Assembly (NCBI RefSeq): GCF_029784165.1
Contig: NC_073696.1
Span: forward strand, 236,345,271 to 236,409,270
DNA: 64,000 nucleotides
Source: Wyeomyia smithii
Lineage: Eukaryota > Arthropoda > Insecta > Diptera > Culicidae
Reading direction: 5' to 3'
The notes under the pieces were generated by a model, which worked only from the letters and a program-made list of their open reading frames with translations, had not been told where the DNA came from and made no database searches. A program made the position numbers and the translations under genes. The first letter of the stretch is position 1, and every line of letters begins with the position of its first letter. This document shows, piece after piece, positions 23,086-34,338 of this stretch.

Positions 23086-23200
23086 TCCTTCCTTAGCAGC
23101 AGCACTAGCCCTGTGGTTGGTCACCACGTCTCAGGAGCAGCACGGTTTTTCTCAGCGTGTGTCGCCAGACAGCCATTATTCCCCCCGTGTTGGGGCAGCA

Positions 23201-23281
23201 TGAAGATTGCCATCAGGAAATCCAATTTCGAAAATCAAAATGCCCTTTTTAAGGCAAATAAACAAGTCATTGAAAGTTAAT
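23201..23281 (+). CDS. Possible 26-residue micropeptide in each 1623-bp unit
   Basis: An ATG about 147 nt after the predicted start opens a 26-codon frame beginning MKIAIRKSNF and ending KQVIES. The second subrepeat encodes a related tail, FEPQNAFFKANKKMIEG, but without an ATG, and the 3762-4438 copy has lost the ATG as well. Repeated at +1623 and +3246. Conservation of the tail may simply reflect repeat ancestry. It resembles no protein that I know. Confidence 0.15.
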
Positions 23282-23962
23282 AATTTTTGTCAACGCAAGC
23301 AAGCATTCTGTGTTGCATCCTAGCAATTCAAATTTGTCGCACCCGTCTAATTTACTGAATGTGAAATAGCTTCCACAGTGCATGTTGTCCGTGTATCTTA
23401 ATTCCCCCAATGTTAGGGCAGCTCGAAGGTTGTAATTAGCAACCGATTTTGAACCGCAAAATGCTTTTTTCAAGGCAAATAAAAAAATGATTGAAGGTTA
23501 ATAATTTTCTGGCATCAACTCAAGCAGACATTCTGTGCGGGATGCAATCAAATTCTGTTGTAGTTGTCCAATTTTTACTTTATTTAGTAATCCCCCCACT
23601 GTAGGGGCAGCGCAAAGGCTGCGATCAGCATGACCAACTTTGAATAACAAACGGTTAACGTTTATTCACTAAAAATTCATCCAATTCAAAACAGGTTTTT
23701 GTCTGAGTACAATAATTTGCACAAAAAGACATTAAAAATTTTACCGCATTATTAGACGCGTTTCTCCAGTCATGCCTCGTGAACGTGAAGGTTCCCTATC
23801 ACAGACATAGATTTCGTGCTCCAGCACGTTACAACACGTGAAAATTGTCTTTTTACTAGTGAGTGCAACATTTCTTGGAAGTGTTTTATTATTCTCGGGT
23901 AAGAGACTACGAGTGCATTTATTGCATTTATTGAGAAATCCATCGGAAGTGTATTCAGTGCT

Positions 23963-24187
23963 ATGTCTAAATATATGAACGCCAAATACAAGCGTGATGC
24001 TCGGAAACGCGCGAAGGACCAGCATGGGGGAAGCGCATCGAAGAAACCAAGTACCAGTACGGAGGTCAATTTAAAAGCAGCCAGAGGTAACACGTGTCCA
24101 ACCTCTGGTTGGGACGCTGGAGAAGGGCCTTCTACTAGAGGTAGGAGAAATCGAACCATTTTTAGGACAACCAAACAAATGAATTGA
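23963..24187 (+). CDS. Repeated 74-residue basic frame, possible first exon or remnant
   Basis: The frame starts MSKYMNAKYKRDARKRAKDQ, is Lys/Arg-rich, then Ser/Thr/Gly-rich. It recurs at 25586-25810 and 27209-27433. A TCAGTG initiator-like word precedes the ATG, and two in-frame AGAGGTA sites (about 24085 and 24139) could be splice donors, so this might be the first coding exon of a lost autonomous element. The longer opposite-strand frame (150 residues, 24222-23770) overlaps it and looks like a shadow. I do not recognise a family. Confidence 0.25.
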   Translation: MSKYMNAKYKRDARKRAKDQHGGSASKKPSTSTEVNLKAARGNTCPTSGWDAGEGPSTRGRRNRTIFRTTKQMN

Positions 24188-27100
24188 AGATTTAATATTT
24201 TCTTGTTCTGAGCTTTAACCAAAAGTTAATTATCTTAATTTGAATTCACATGTACATATACTCTGACTGTTGAAACTTGTTTGCGCCGCAAAGAGTTTGT
24301 TTTTTGAAGTAGAATACTTCTCTCAGGAAGTTCGGCTACATAGGGATGTGAAATGAAAATCTAAAACCGAAAAAAGTGAAAAATATGTCCAATTTCAAAT
24401 GCTAATAAATCGGTTAGTATTCGATGGATTTCCTTCGTTCTTGCAGCAATAGATTGGAAAATCTTCTAAGATTCTTCCCAAAATAAGATAATTGTAATTT
24501 TATTATTCACACTATTGAACTATTGAAAATAGTCAAGCCTTGTCAAAACGAAAAATTCGACCTCTGATTGGTCGTTATATGCTTGCTTCCCAAGCACGGT
24601 CGACAGGATCATATACCTTGCAATTGAAAACATGCTTTTTGGCCTATATAAGAGCCTGTTTCAGCCGGAGCCGCTCATAATAGTTCTAGACAGCGACAAC
24701 AGCAGTCGTCCTTCCTTAGCAGCAGCACTAGCCCTGTGGTTGGTCACCACGTCTCAGGAGCAGCACGGTTTTTCTCAGCGTGTGTCGCCAGACAGCCATT
24801 ATTCCCCCCGTGTTAGGGCAGCATGAAGATTGCCATCAGGAAATCCAATTTCGAAAATCAAAATGCCTTTTTTAAGGCAAATAAACAAGTCATTGAAAGT
24901 TAATAATTTTTGTCAACGCAAGCAAGCATTCTGTGTTGCATCCTAGCAATTCAAATTTGTCGCACCCGTCTAATTTACTGAATGTGAAATAGCTTCCACA
25001 GTGCATGTTGTCCGTGTATCTTAATTCCCCCAATGTTAGGGCAGCTCGAAGGTTGTAATTAGCAACCGATTTTGAACCGCAAAATGCTTTTTTCAAGGCA
25101 AATAAAAAAATGATTGAAGGTTAATAATTTTCTGGCATCAACTCAAGCAGACATTCTGTGCGGGATGCAATCAAATTCTGTTGTAGTTGTCCAATTTTTA
25201 CTTTATTTAGTAATCCCCCCACTGTAGCGGCAGCGCAAAGGCTGCGATCAGCATGACCAACTTTGTATAACAAACGGTTAACGTTTATTAACTAAAAATT
25301 CATCCAATTCAAAACAGGTTTTTGTCTGAGTACAATAATTTGCACAAAAAGACATTAAAAATTTTACCGCATTATTAGACGCGTTTCTCCAGTCATGCCT
25401 CGTGAACGTGAAGGTTCCCTATCACAGACATAGATTTCGTGCTCCAGCACGTTACAACACGTGAAAATTGTCTTTTTACTAGTGAGTGCAACATTTCTTG
25501 GAAGTGTTTTATTATTCTCGGGTAAGAGACTACGAGTGCATTTATTGCATTTATTGAGAAATCCATCGGAAGTGTATTCAGTGCTATGTCTAAATATATG
25601 AACGCCAAATACAAGCGTGATGCTCGGAAACGCGCGAAGGACCAGCATGGGGGAAGTGCATCGAAGAAACCAAGTACCAGTACGGAGGTCAATTTAAAAG
25701 CAGCCAGAGGTAACACGTGTCCAACCTCTGGTTGGGACGCTGGAGAAGGGCCTTCTACTAGAGGTAGGAGAAATCGAACCATTTTTAGGACAACCAAACA
25801 AATGAATTGAAGATTTAATATTTTCTTGTTCTGAGCTTTAACCAAAAGTTAATTATCTTAATTTGAATTCACATGTACATATACTCTGACTGTTGAAACT
25901 TGTTTGCGCCGCAAAGAGTTTGTTTTTTGAAGTAGAATACTTCTCTCAGGAAGTTCGGCTACATAGGGATGTGAAATGAAAATCTAAAACCGAAAAAAGT
26001 GAAAAATATGTCCAATTTCAAATGCTAATAAATCGGTTAGTATTCGATGGATTTCCTTCGTTCTTGCAGCAATAGATTGGAAAATCTTCTAAGATTCTTC
26101 CCAAAATAAGATAATTGTAATTTTATTATTCACACTATTGAACTATTGAAAATAGTCAAGCCTTGTCAAAACGAAAAATTCGACCTCTGATTGGTCGTTA
26201 TATGCTTGCTTCCCAAGCACGGTCGACAGGATCATATACCTTGCAATTGAAAACATGCTTTTTGGCCTATATAAGAGCCTGTTTCAGCCGGAGCCGCTCA
26301 TAATAGTTCTAGACAGCGACAACAGCAGTCGTCCTTCCTTAGCAGCAGCACTAGCCCTGTGGTTGGTCACCACGTCTCAGGAGCAGCACGGTTTTTCTCA
26401 GCGTGTGTCGCCAGACAGCCATTATTCCCCCCGTGTTAGGGCAGCATGAAGATTGCCATCAGGAAATCCAATTTCGAAAATCAAAATGCCTTTTTTAAGG
26501 CAAATAAACAAGTCATTGAAAGTTAATAATTTTTGTCAACGCAAGCAAGCATTCTGTGTTGCATCCTAGCAATTCAAATTTGTCGCACCCGTCTAATTTA
26601 CTGAATGTGAAATAGCTTCCACAGTGCATGTTGTCCGTGTATCTTAATTCCCCCAATGTTAGGGCAGCTCGAAGGTTGTAATTAGCAACCGATTTTGAAC
26701 CGCAAAATGCTTTTTTCAAGGCAAATAAAAAAATGATTGAAGGTTAATAATTTTCTGGCATCAACTCAAGCAGACATTCTGTGCGGGATGCAATCAAATT
26801 CTGTTGTAGTTGTCCAATTTTTACTTTATTTAGTAATCCCCCCACTGTAGCGGCAGCGCAAAGGCTGCGATCAGCATGACCAACTTTGTATAACAAACGG
26901 TTAACGTTTATTCACTAAAAATTCATCCAATTCAAAACAGGTTTTTGTCTGAGTACAATAATTTGCACAAAAAGACATTAAAAATTTTACCGCATTATTA
27001 GACGCGTTTCTCCAGTCATGCCTCGTGAACGTGAAGGTTCCCTATCACAGACATAGATTTCGTGCTCCAGCACGTTACAACACGTGAAAATTGTCTTTTT

Positions 27101-27549
27101 ACTAGTGAGTGCAACATTTCTTGGAAGTGTTTTATTATTCTCGGGTAAGAGACTACGAGTGCATTTATTGCATTTATTGAGAAATCCATCGGAAGTGTAT
27201 TCAGTGCTATGTCTAAATATATGAACGCCAAATACAAGCGTGATGCTCGGAAACGCGCGAAGGACCAGCATGGGGGAAGTGCATCGAAGAAACCAAGTAC
27301 CAGTACGGAGGTCAATTTAAAAGCAGCCAGAGGTAACACGTGTCCAACCTCTGGTTGGGACGCTGGAGAAGGGCCTTCTACTAGAGGTAGGAGAAATCGA
27401 ACCATTTTTAGGACAACCAAACAAATGAATTGAAGATTTAATATTTTCTTGTTCTGAGCTTTAACCAAAAGTTAATTATCTTAATTTGAATTCACATGTA
27501 CATATACTCTGACTGTTGAAACTTGTTTGCGCCGCAAAGAGTTTGTTTT

Positions 27550-28735
27550 TTTCCTGTTCAGTGAGGTCGTATTTATATGTGCAAACTGAAATTGAGTAGT
27601 ACTTCAACTTCGTTTGCACAGAATTTTCAATACTGCCAATGAGCGGTCAACATTTATTTACTAGGAAAAATGACTGACACGCAAGCAGCCGGGTTATCTT
27701 TCTTGTAAAAGTATTCTACTTCAATCTTGCGGTCGTGGCTTTGCACACAACCTTCCTGTGATTTTTTTTTATTTCGGTTGACCCGCTGAGTCTCTATCAG
27801 AATCACCGCGAGCCTCTGCAAAAAAATAGCGTTTAGGGGAAACGGCCATTACTCCAGTAATAATTGGTATATTTCAAAATCAAACGTATTTTGTTGTTGT
27901 TGATAAACTGTACTTTCAGGAAAATACCACTTTGATGCAATGAATACGGCGCTTAGTACTTAAAAATAAATTCAAACTTCCCTCATTTTTCTCGACCAAA
28001 AAGGTGTATAGCCCCTTAAATGGCGATGACGTTTCATTATTCCTCGGCAGTTTTGCCCGCACACAGTGGAATAAAGAAATTCGCTATAACAACACTGGTA
28101 TGAAGTATGTACAGCACGGGTAGCTTGCTCATTTCGGAAAGCGACGAGACCTTGCGCGTCGCAATACGAACCGAAAGAGCAACCAGCAAATTGTATGTGA
28201 CGTTCTAGTCTTGTCGCAAGTACATGAAAATTCTACGAGGGAGAGAGAAATTTCTCTCGTCGCTTGAGAAAAAAGCGCGTGCACAGGATGACAAAAAATA
28301 ATTATTCACAATTTACAAGTGTTGCCATAAAAAATCAGCAACGCTTTTGTGGCTTTGTGAAATGGAGGGTTTTCGGTGAAGCTAGCGTTGATTACAAACT
28401 GTTGTGAACAGAATTTTGTACCGTTATTTTTTTTTGCAAAACATTCCATGGCACTTTCAAATGACCAAATACATCGAGATAAATCGATCGAGCATTATAG
28501 CCATAAAAATCTAGTGAGTTCACAAGTTGTTGTTCGCTGCTTGCACTGCTCCATGAGTAGCAGTCACTAATACACTCGAGGTGAGAAATAAAGTGTCGAT
28601 ATATGATACATATTCTGATTTTAATCTGTGTCAATGTATTCGCAGTACAACTGCTGCGTTATCCATTTCACACATATATTGTGCGATTTTAGTGCAAAAT
28701 TTGTGCGAATCGGGAAGTACAATGATTGTACAAGA
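27550..28735. other. Right flank of the array, right end of the TTGAAGTAG element, and mixed repeats
   Basis: At 27706-27723 the inverse terminus AAAAGTATTCTACTTCAA appears, followed by TTGCGG(T/C)CGTGGC and TGTGATTTTTTT, the same tail as at 41862-41930. That marks the right end of the promoter-bearing element containing the three units. 28016-28580 is unassigned. 28590-28735 matches 45745-45895 (GATACATATTCTGATTTT, GTCAATGTATTC). Confidence 0.55.
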
Positions 28736-29494
28736 CTTGAGCCTTTGCGTGTTTGTATGGAAATACCAACGTTTTTGCATTTTCCATTCTAAAGAGCTCA
28801 AAGTGGCTCAAACCATAGTTTCCACAACTTCAAATGGTAGGTTTTTTGATGCCTAACAACTTGGTCGAAGACATCAAAGAGCTAGGGTGTCCCAAAAAAA
28901 TACTGGAGCTGTTCGAAGTTTAGTATATAGAATTTTATGTTACTAATCATTTTTTCTGCCAACACTGCCAGTGTACCGGCGTTAGTCAGACTTCCATCAA
29001 AAGTAACCTCTGAGGGCACGTTGTAGATTCTACCTACGCCTAGAATATTGACCTGAATTTGTTTGTTTGATCCAGCTGAGTGTATAAACTTGTTACGACA
29101 GGTTATTTCTGATGAGAATCCTACTGATGCCGGTACATCGGTAATGTTGGCAGAAAACAGGATTTTCTGCATTTAAATCGACATACCCAACTTTGAACAG
29201 CTATAGCTCTTCTTGGGGACATCCTAGCTCTTCAGTGCCTTTTGCAAAGTTGTTAGGCATCTAAAATACTATTCCTTTACATAATGTAGCGCATTATTTG
29301 ATTATTATTGAGCTCTCTAGAAAGGTCAATTAAAAAAAGTAGGCTTTCCCATATAAATTTTCATACAGATTTGAAATGCAATGCGCCAAGCGGAAACAAA
29401 ACCAATGAACTTCCGATAAGTTCAGGGTTGTTTGGGGCCCCAAAAGAAACCAAAAAACTTGGTTCGGAAAAATCGATCACTTTTCCCCACCCTA
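28735..29494. mobile_element. Resumed left arm, loop and right arm of the hAT-like foldback
   Basis: 28735-28890 is an imperfect inverse of about 29220-29390: AGAGCTCAA, GATGCCTAACAACTT, AAGAGCTAGGRTGTCCC, and GAGCTGTTCRAAGTT further in. This is the foldback stem of the element whose outer ends are 17725 and 29494. The frame 29172-28882 (minus) lies in the loop and resembles nothing known. Confidence 0.6.
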
Positions 29495-29925
29495 ATGGAC
29501 ACTGAAAAAAGCTGATCGACGAGTGGTCGGGGTTTTTGAGCGTAAAGTTCTGCGATCGATACTTGGCGGTAAACTGATGGAATGTGGCTCAGACGCATAA
29601 ATCACGAGTTGTACCAGGTATACAAACATGCGGATATAGTGAAGGTAATACAGCGGAGCAGGCTTCAGTGGGCTGGACATGTCGCCAGAATGCCTGACGA
29701 GAGAGCCGCCAAAACTATGTTCAGTAGAGAACCAGGAAGAGGTCGTCGACTCCGTGGCAGGTCTCGCACGCGGTGGAAGAAGATGTGTGCGGTGGAAGAA
29801 GATGCATGATCTGCTGGTGTACGAGGAGACTGGAGAACGGCTGCCCAAGACAGAAGAAGCTTGACATCTCTAATTCGTTCAGCCATAGACCGGTGAGCGG
29901 TCCGTTAGCCAAAAAAGTAAAGTAG
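29495..29925 (+). pseudogene. RTE C-terminus, right half of the split element
   Basis: After the second ATGGACAC the plus strand continues the RTE: VVGVFERK, then RINHELYQVYKHADIV, RLQWAGHVARMPDE, and a basic tail with RTRWKK and RRLENGC. One duplication inside the tail (GTGCGGTGGAAGAAGATG occurs twice near 29780) shifts the frame. It joins the fragment at 17563-17724. Confidence 0.85.
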
Positions 29926-31215
29926 GTAAATATTTTCCTAGTTTCTATGGTATTTGAACCTTCCAAAAACGTAAAAGCCAAATTAATATTGTTCAAGAAA
30001 CTGTAGAAAACTAATTGCAAAGTTCGAGTAAAATAAACAAAAAACAAGCATTTTTTGTTACATATTTTAAAAATGGTCCTAAACGATTAGAAGTATATAT
30101 TTATAATATTTTTTTTAGGTTATGTGACTGTGAAATAAATGCCTTATTCAATGCCTAATGGGTTTAGAAGAGAAATTTAAAATTTGTTGATTTTGAGCCA
30201 ATATGGAAACAGGAGTAATTTAGCGTTGTAACGTCACGAAAAAAGTACAGTTTCTTACTTCATGGGAACTCCTTATCGTTAATAAAACTAATATTTTGTT
30301 TTCTCTTTATACCTAAAAATACCTTCAACTTAACAACAAAAGATCTCCGCTAGGTCACGAAATTTTTGTTCCTCATACAGTGTTCGTCTATTTCTAATAA
30401 TGCGTCTTAATAAGATTACGTCACATATGTCATATGACTGAGAATAAATTTCGTAAAATAGGTTTTTAATCATTCAACTGTGGGTCATGCATTAGTAACG
30501 TTGCAATTTAAAAAATCTTAATATTATCATATTTAAAGGTTAAAGTCTGGCATGTGTTGAAAATATTAGTATCATTGAGTGTTTACGAGTCATCCACAAG
30601 TTTTTACACGGTTTTTAAACCTCCAGATCTAGCTCGTTTTCTAAGAGCAATAAGATTATAATTAATGATAATTATAATTTTTGGCGTTGTAACGTCACGA
30701 AAAATACAAGCTTCTCAAAAATGATGTTACCAGTTATAGGTACTCTGAACACGGCAAAATGTTCGATTATTATTTGTAATCAAAACGTGGAAGAAGAAAA
30801 CGTTATAAATTTCCGAACAAAGTAGAGTTTTTGACATTTGTAAGAAAAGTCCCCACACCTCAATTTCCCGCGCGTTGTAACATCACGCTACATTTACACT
30901 TCCCAACGTTATATCAAAGTGGACAAATATCTCATACACCATTCTTAAGAAAATTTTGTGTACTTTCTGAATAAAATATTGTCACAGATATCAAAGGGTT
31001 TTTCGAAAAAAAAATCAAGTTAGAATAAAAATGATGCCAACAGAAAAATTAAAACGTTGTAACGTCACGGTAGAATGTATCAAATCATTATTTTTGGACG
31101 TCTTACGTCTATAAGTTGTAAAAAACAGGAAAAATAGGTTTTGAACAAAAATTGAACTTTGATTGGAAATAAATTAGATTTTTTTGCGCTCGTGTATAAG
31201 AGTTAAGGTATTGTC
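29926..31215. repeat. Region with four copies of the 14-mer GTTGTAACGTCACG
   Basis: Exact copies lie at 30225-30238, 30686-30699 and 31056-31069, and a one-base variant (ACATCACG) at 30874-30887. All are on the plus strand, in otherwise AT-rich sequence with no frames. The embedded AACGTCAC resembles a CREB/ATF half-site, TGACGT, in reverse. The surrounding blocks look weakly related to one another, so this may be a decayed tandem repeat. Confidence 0.6.
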
Positions 31216-34200
31216 GAATGAAACCCGATCTTTTAGACAATGTCCAAATTTTCACATTTCGTATTGACAAAGAATTATTAGGCGCTTTAAATGCGGTACA
31301 ATCAAATCCTTATTGCATCTATTTCCCCAGAGAAAACTCTCAAGGCTCGCCACTAGCAACAAAGATCAATATTCTCCGCTGCCATCACGTGATTATTATA
31401 AGTTCAACTTCTTCAAATTCAATTTTGGCCCCACTCGAGAGAGAATTGCAAACGAACGCGTAGAATACCATCAGACTCTGATGCAATAACACAGCAGATA
31501 AACCTGGCCTGATTTTCCACGGGCAAGGCACAAGTTTAAGGTTTTCCCAGGTCCATTCCTTGTCTGCAGCAGCGCTCACGTAACATCGAATCAGTGACAG
31601 CATAACTAAACGTTAACAAGCCACACGACCTCGCTCGGCCGGTTTTGCTCTTCCCTGGCAGAGCCCGAGTGTCGCGATTTACAGTCGAAAACGTCTTCGT
31701 GCTCAAGACACGGCCGCAACTGTCTGGCCGGGGGATCACGCTGCCCGTGAGCGCCGGGCTGGGGTAGGGTCTGTTCATCGATGCATTCATTATAGCGAGT
31801 AAGTCCAGGGAAGATTTGTGGAATGGTTATGCGCTGCCATCATACGGCAAAGCTGGCACTGAAATGGTAAATATTTACTATAATGCTTTCCGATTATGGT
31901 TTGTTGGTTACGGATTCCATCTGCTGAGGCCGTAGCCGGATAATGCACTTCTAAATAAAACATGACCCAAGACGGTGAATCTCTCCCTGGAGGCTGTGTA
32001 CTTTAGATGGAAATAAATGGAAGAGTTTTACTGTTAAAAGGAACTTTCATTTAAGTTTGCTAACACATGATTTCCCCTTGTGAGATTTCTCCTTCCAGTT
32101 TTTTCCTCTGGCAGTTAACGAAATTTCCCAGGTCTGTATCACTGCCAACATCCACGCAAACCAGGCAGTAGTCACTGTACCACTTAGTGAACCCGAAAGT
32201 GCAAAACTTATCTTTTTACCGGTGTTTCGTTTTTTTTCTTTCTTTCTCACTCTCCATTCCCGATTCTTTTTTCAACCTGATGTTGTTTGGTGGTAAACTT
32301 GCCTGGAGACTAAAAGTTAAATTGACATGTTCTGAGTTGTTTGAGCAAGAAACATTTTAGTCCATTACCCCACAACTCTTCAATCTCAAGTACTACAAGT
32401 TTGGGGCCTCGGCAGTCTTTTCAATCTCGCATTTGGGAAAGCGAATGAAATAAACTATATTATATTATTCATTCTGGAAGCATTCGATTTCAACAGGTCT
32501 GCAACAAGTTGATGAATAAATTTGTCAGCACAAAACGGATGATGGATTCTGGTTTGGTATGGCCGGCAGAATTGGGGGTGCTGGCCTTTTCAATCGATTT
32601 GAAGGGTTCTCAACAAGTTATTCAAATCTGTAACAATATCCTTGTGGCGTTTCCTTCCTTTAGAAAAAGTTGACATTAACTTGTCTTCTTTGAATCACAA
32701 AATCGCATTGGTAATATCATTTCAGAATTAACTGCAGTTTTCTTTACACTTTTTGGATTGCTAATCTTTGGTTAATTTTACTGGACTTTACTCGTGAAGG
32801 AAAAAAGTCATAATCAGTTGGAATTCCATAAAGTGATGCCTGAGATTTGGGACTAAAATGCCAGGGCCATCGTGAGAAAATTTATATAAAACCGCGGCGA
32901 AAATGTAAGTTAAAATTGTGTAAAATAATAAGACAAAAAGAATGGGTGAAGCTGAAAGGTTGGGTTGTTGGAGTTATAGATACATAAAACTCAATGATGT
33001 ATAAGAAAAATGCTCTCCAGTTAACAAAAATCCTGCTTAAGATTAAGGTTGACGATTGAGGTTTAAGGCAAAATTGGTGAACTTGATTGCAACCATTAAG
33101 CTTAAGCTATTTTTTGTTCATTTTTCAAAGTGTTTCACAAAAAGAAAATTATCACACTGGCGAGTGCTGATGCTGACAACAAGTTGCTGAAAAAAAAGTT
33201 TCTCATTCCTCTGCAACGAATAAATAGCGTGAGAAAAGGGCCATGCAAAAATAACACTAGCTCCGGTTGAGCCAGCATCCAGTCACAGCTTCCGTCTGCC
33301 TGTTGCATCACTACCAAGAGCGACGGTGCGCACGGTGAGTGAAATATGCCCTAGCAGGAAAAGTGCACCAGCAACCAATTCGGGGGAAAGGAAGAGCAGA
33401 TAAACTTCAAAAGTGCATTCCATTGCTGCAACAGCAAAAAACGGCATAACTGACTCCGACGGTTGCATCGAATCGGTTGCGGGATGCTCAATTGCGATGC
33501 TTGTGGAAAGTGAAAGTTCTCGAAAAGGCATCATCATCCCGCCAATTTCGCGCAAGGCAGGTCTCGATTGCAGCAAATGTCGAAAGGCCATCCACGATAC
33601 TGTGCTGCAGTGCAGCGCAATTATTTGCTGACAAGTGTAGTCTGGCGTTGCCGCGGGTATTTCTGATAAAGAAAATTTAATTTTATCGAACCTCTGCTGT
33701 ACATTGAGAGGTTTATAAAGTATTTTTTCGGGAGCACGGAAATGCAATTAGGCAAAACAGCTCAAAATTACTGATTAAAACAGAGGTCAAAGAAGGATTT
33801 GAATGTCAACCACACCGATTGTTGAGGTGCTTAAAAAGTTTGCATCGTTGGTGTCGATTATCTACTTGGGCGGTGGCGTCGGCGGCGGTGGTTAAATGTC
33901 GAAATGGGAAAGTATATTAAATTGCCAACGTGGGGAGTTGGGGGCCGAGTCATTACCGGTCAAATTTTTTTAATTTAATGAGATTGTCATAAATAACATC
34001 GAATATATTCTTGATGGTTGCTGAATAGCTGATGCGTTATCTTCATGAAGTTGGTGGTCTTTAAGCACCGTCCGGTTGTTTGTCTTTACTATAGTATAAA
34101 CGCAGATGTACATTTCATGTAATCACATTATTTGTATCATTTCGGATGATCATTAATGTCGATTGTTAGAAATATATTTAACGAATCCAACGACTGTTTC

Positions 34201-34338
34201 ATGCAGAAAAATTGGTATTTTCTTGTATTCATTTTCAAGAATTTTACCAAAAGCCCTATACTAGTTTCACTTTTCTGGTGGTTTAATGTATAATTTTGAT
34301 TTCATTCATTTTAAACAAGACGTATTGCTTTTTTTTTT
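31216..34338. other. Unassigned, probably low-copy sequence
   Basis: No gene can be supported. 31500-31790 is GC-rich and not obviously repetitive. 33250-33650 is also mixed composition and contains a good-looking donor, CGCACGGTGAGTG, at about 33330, so a non-coding or 5' UTR exon is possible. The 154-residue minus frame 33747-33283 has no recognisable domain and lies over this region. Confidence 0.3.

Larger units (their letters stand above)
22681..27549 (+). repeat. Three tandem, nearly identical 1623-bp units
   Basis: Units are 22681-24303, 24304-25926 and 25927-27549, each beginning TTGAAGTAGAATACTTC and ending GCCGCAAAGAGTTTG. The spacing is exactly 1623 bp both times. By eye, unit 1 differs from unit 2 at about six positions, and units 2 and 3 at one. 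Each unit contains a TATA promoter (about +340), then three degenerate subrepeats of about 200 bp beginning near CCCCCCGTGTTAGGGCAGC, CCCCCAATGTTAGGGCAGC and CCCCCCACTGTAG, then a short K/R-rich frame. The first subrepeat has TGCCTTTTTTAAGGCA (stem) followed by AATAAA. Diverged single copies are at 3762-4438 and 40528. Confidence 0.97.
22188..28015. mobile_element. Harbinger-like frame enclosing the 1623-bp array
   Basis: The left end is GGGGTTATATACCTTTTT and the right end inverted is GGGGCTATACACCTTTTT, 16 of 18 matching. TTA flanks both sides (22185-22187 and 28016-28018). A TTA duplication with G-rich ends fits PIF/Harbinger. The inside beyond the first ~20 bp of each end shows no long inverted arms and no transposase. 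Most of the length is the later triplicated insert. The short terminal match keeps my confidence moderate. Confidence 0.55.
17725..29494. mobile_element. 11.77 kb composite insertion with hAT-like ends and 8-bp duplication
   Basis: The left end is TAGGGTGGGGAATCG and the right end inverted is TAGGGTGGGGAAAAGTG. Both arms also share GAACCAAGTTTTTT further in (17783 onward and about 29450-29463 inverted). The flanking octamers are identical, ATGGACAC at 17717-17724 and 29495-29502. The base element was probably a small foldback MITE. Its left arm is only about 65 bp long before other repeats begin at 17791; left-arm sequence resumes around 28735, pairing with the right arm 28878-29494 (shared GATGCCTAACAACTT and AGAGCTAGG). 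Everything between about 17791 and 28735 would then be later insertions. Confidence 0.8.

Noticed and set aside
23009..23203. 64-residue frame MLFGLYKSLF... conserved across copies
   Set aside because: It begins upstream of the TATA box and runs through the predicted start site, so it would not be translated as such. Conservation follows from the promoter block.
23770..24222. 150-residue minus-strand frame repeated three times (also 25393-25845 and 27016-27468)
   Set aside because: It overlaps the plus-strand frame, has no recognisable domain, and repeats only because the DNA repeats.
17725..29494. A single giant autonomous transposon with cargo
   Set aside because: No transposase was found inside, and the contents are separately bounded repeats, so nested insertions into a small foldback explain it better.
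29926..31215. CRISPR-like array from the recurring 14-mer
   Set aside because: Eukaryotic context, unequal spacing and only four copies.
33283..33747. 154-residue minus frame as a gene
   Set aside because: No domain, signal peptide or splice context. Composition does not separate it from chance.
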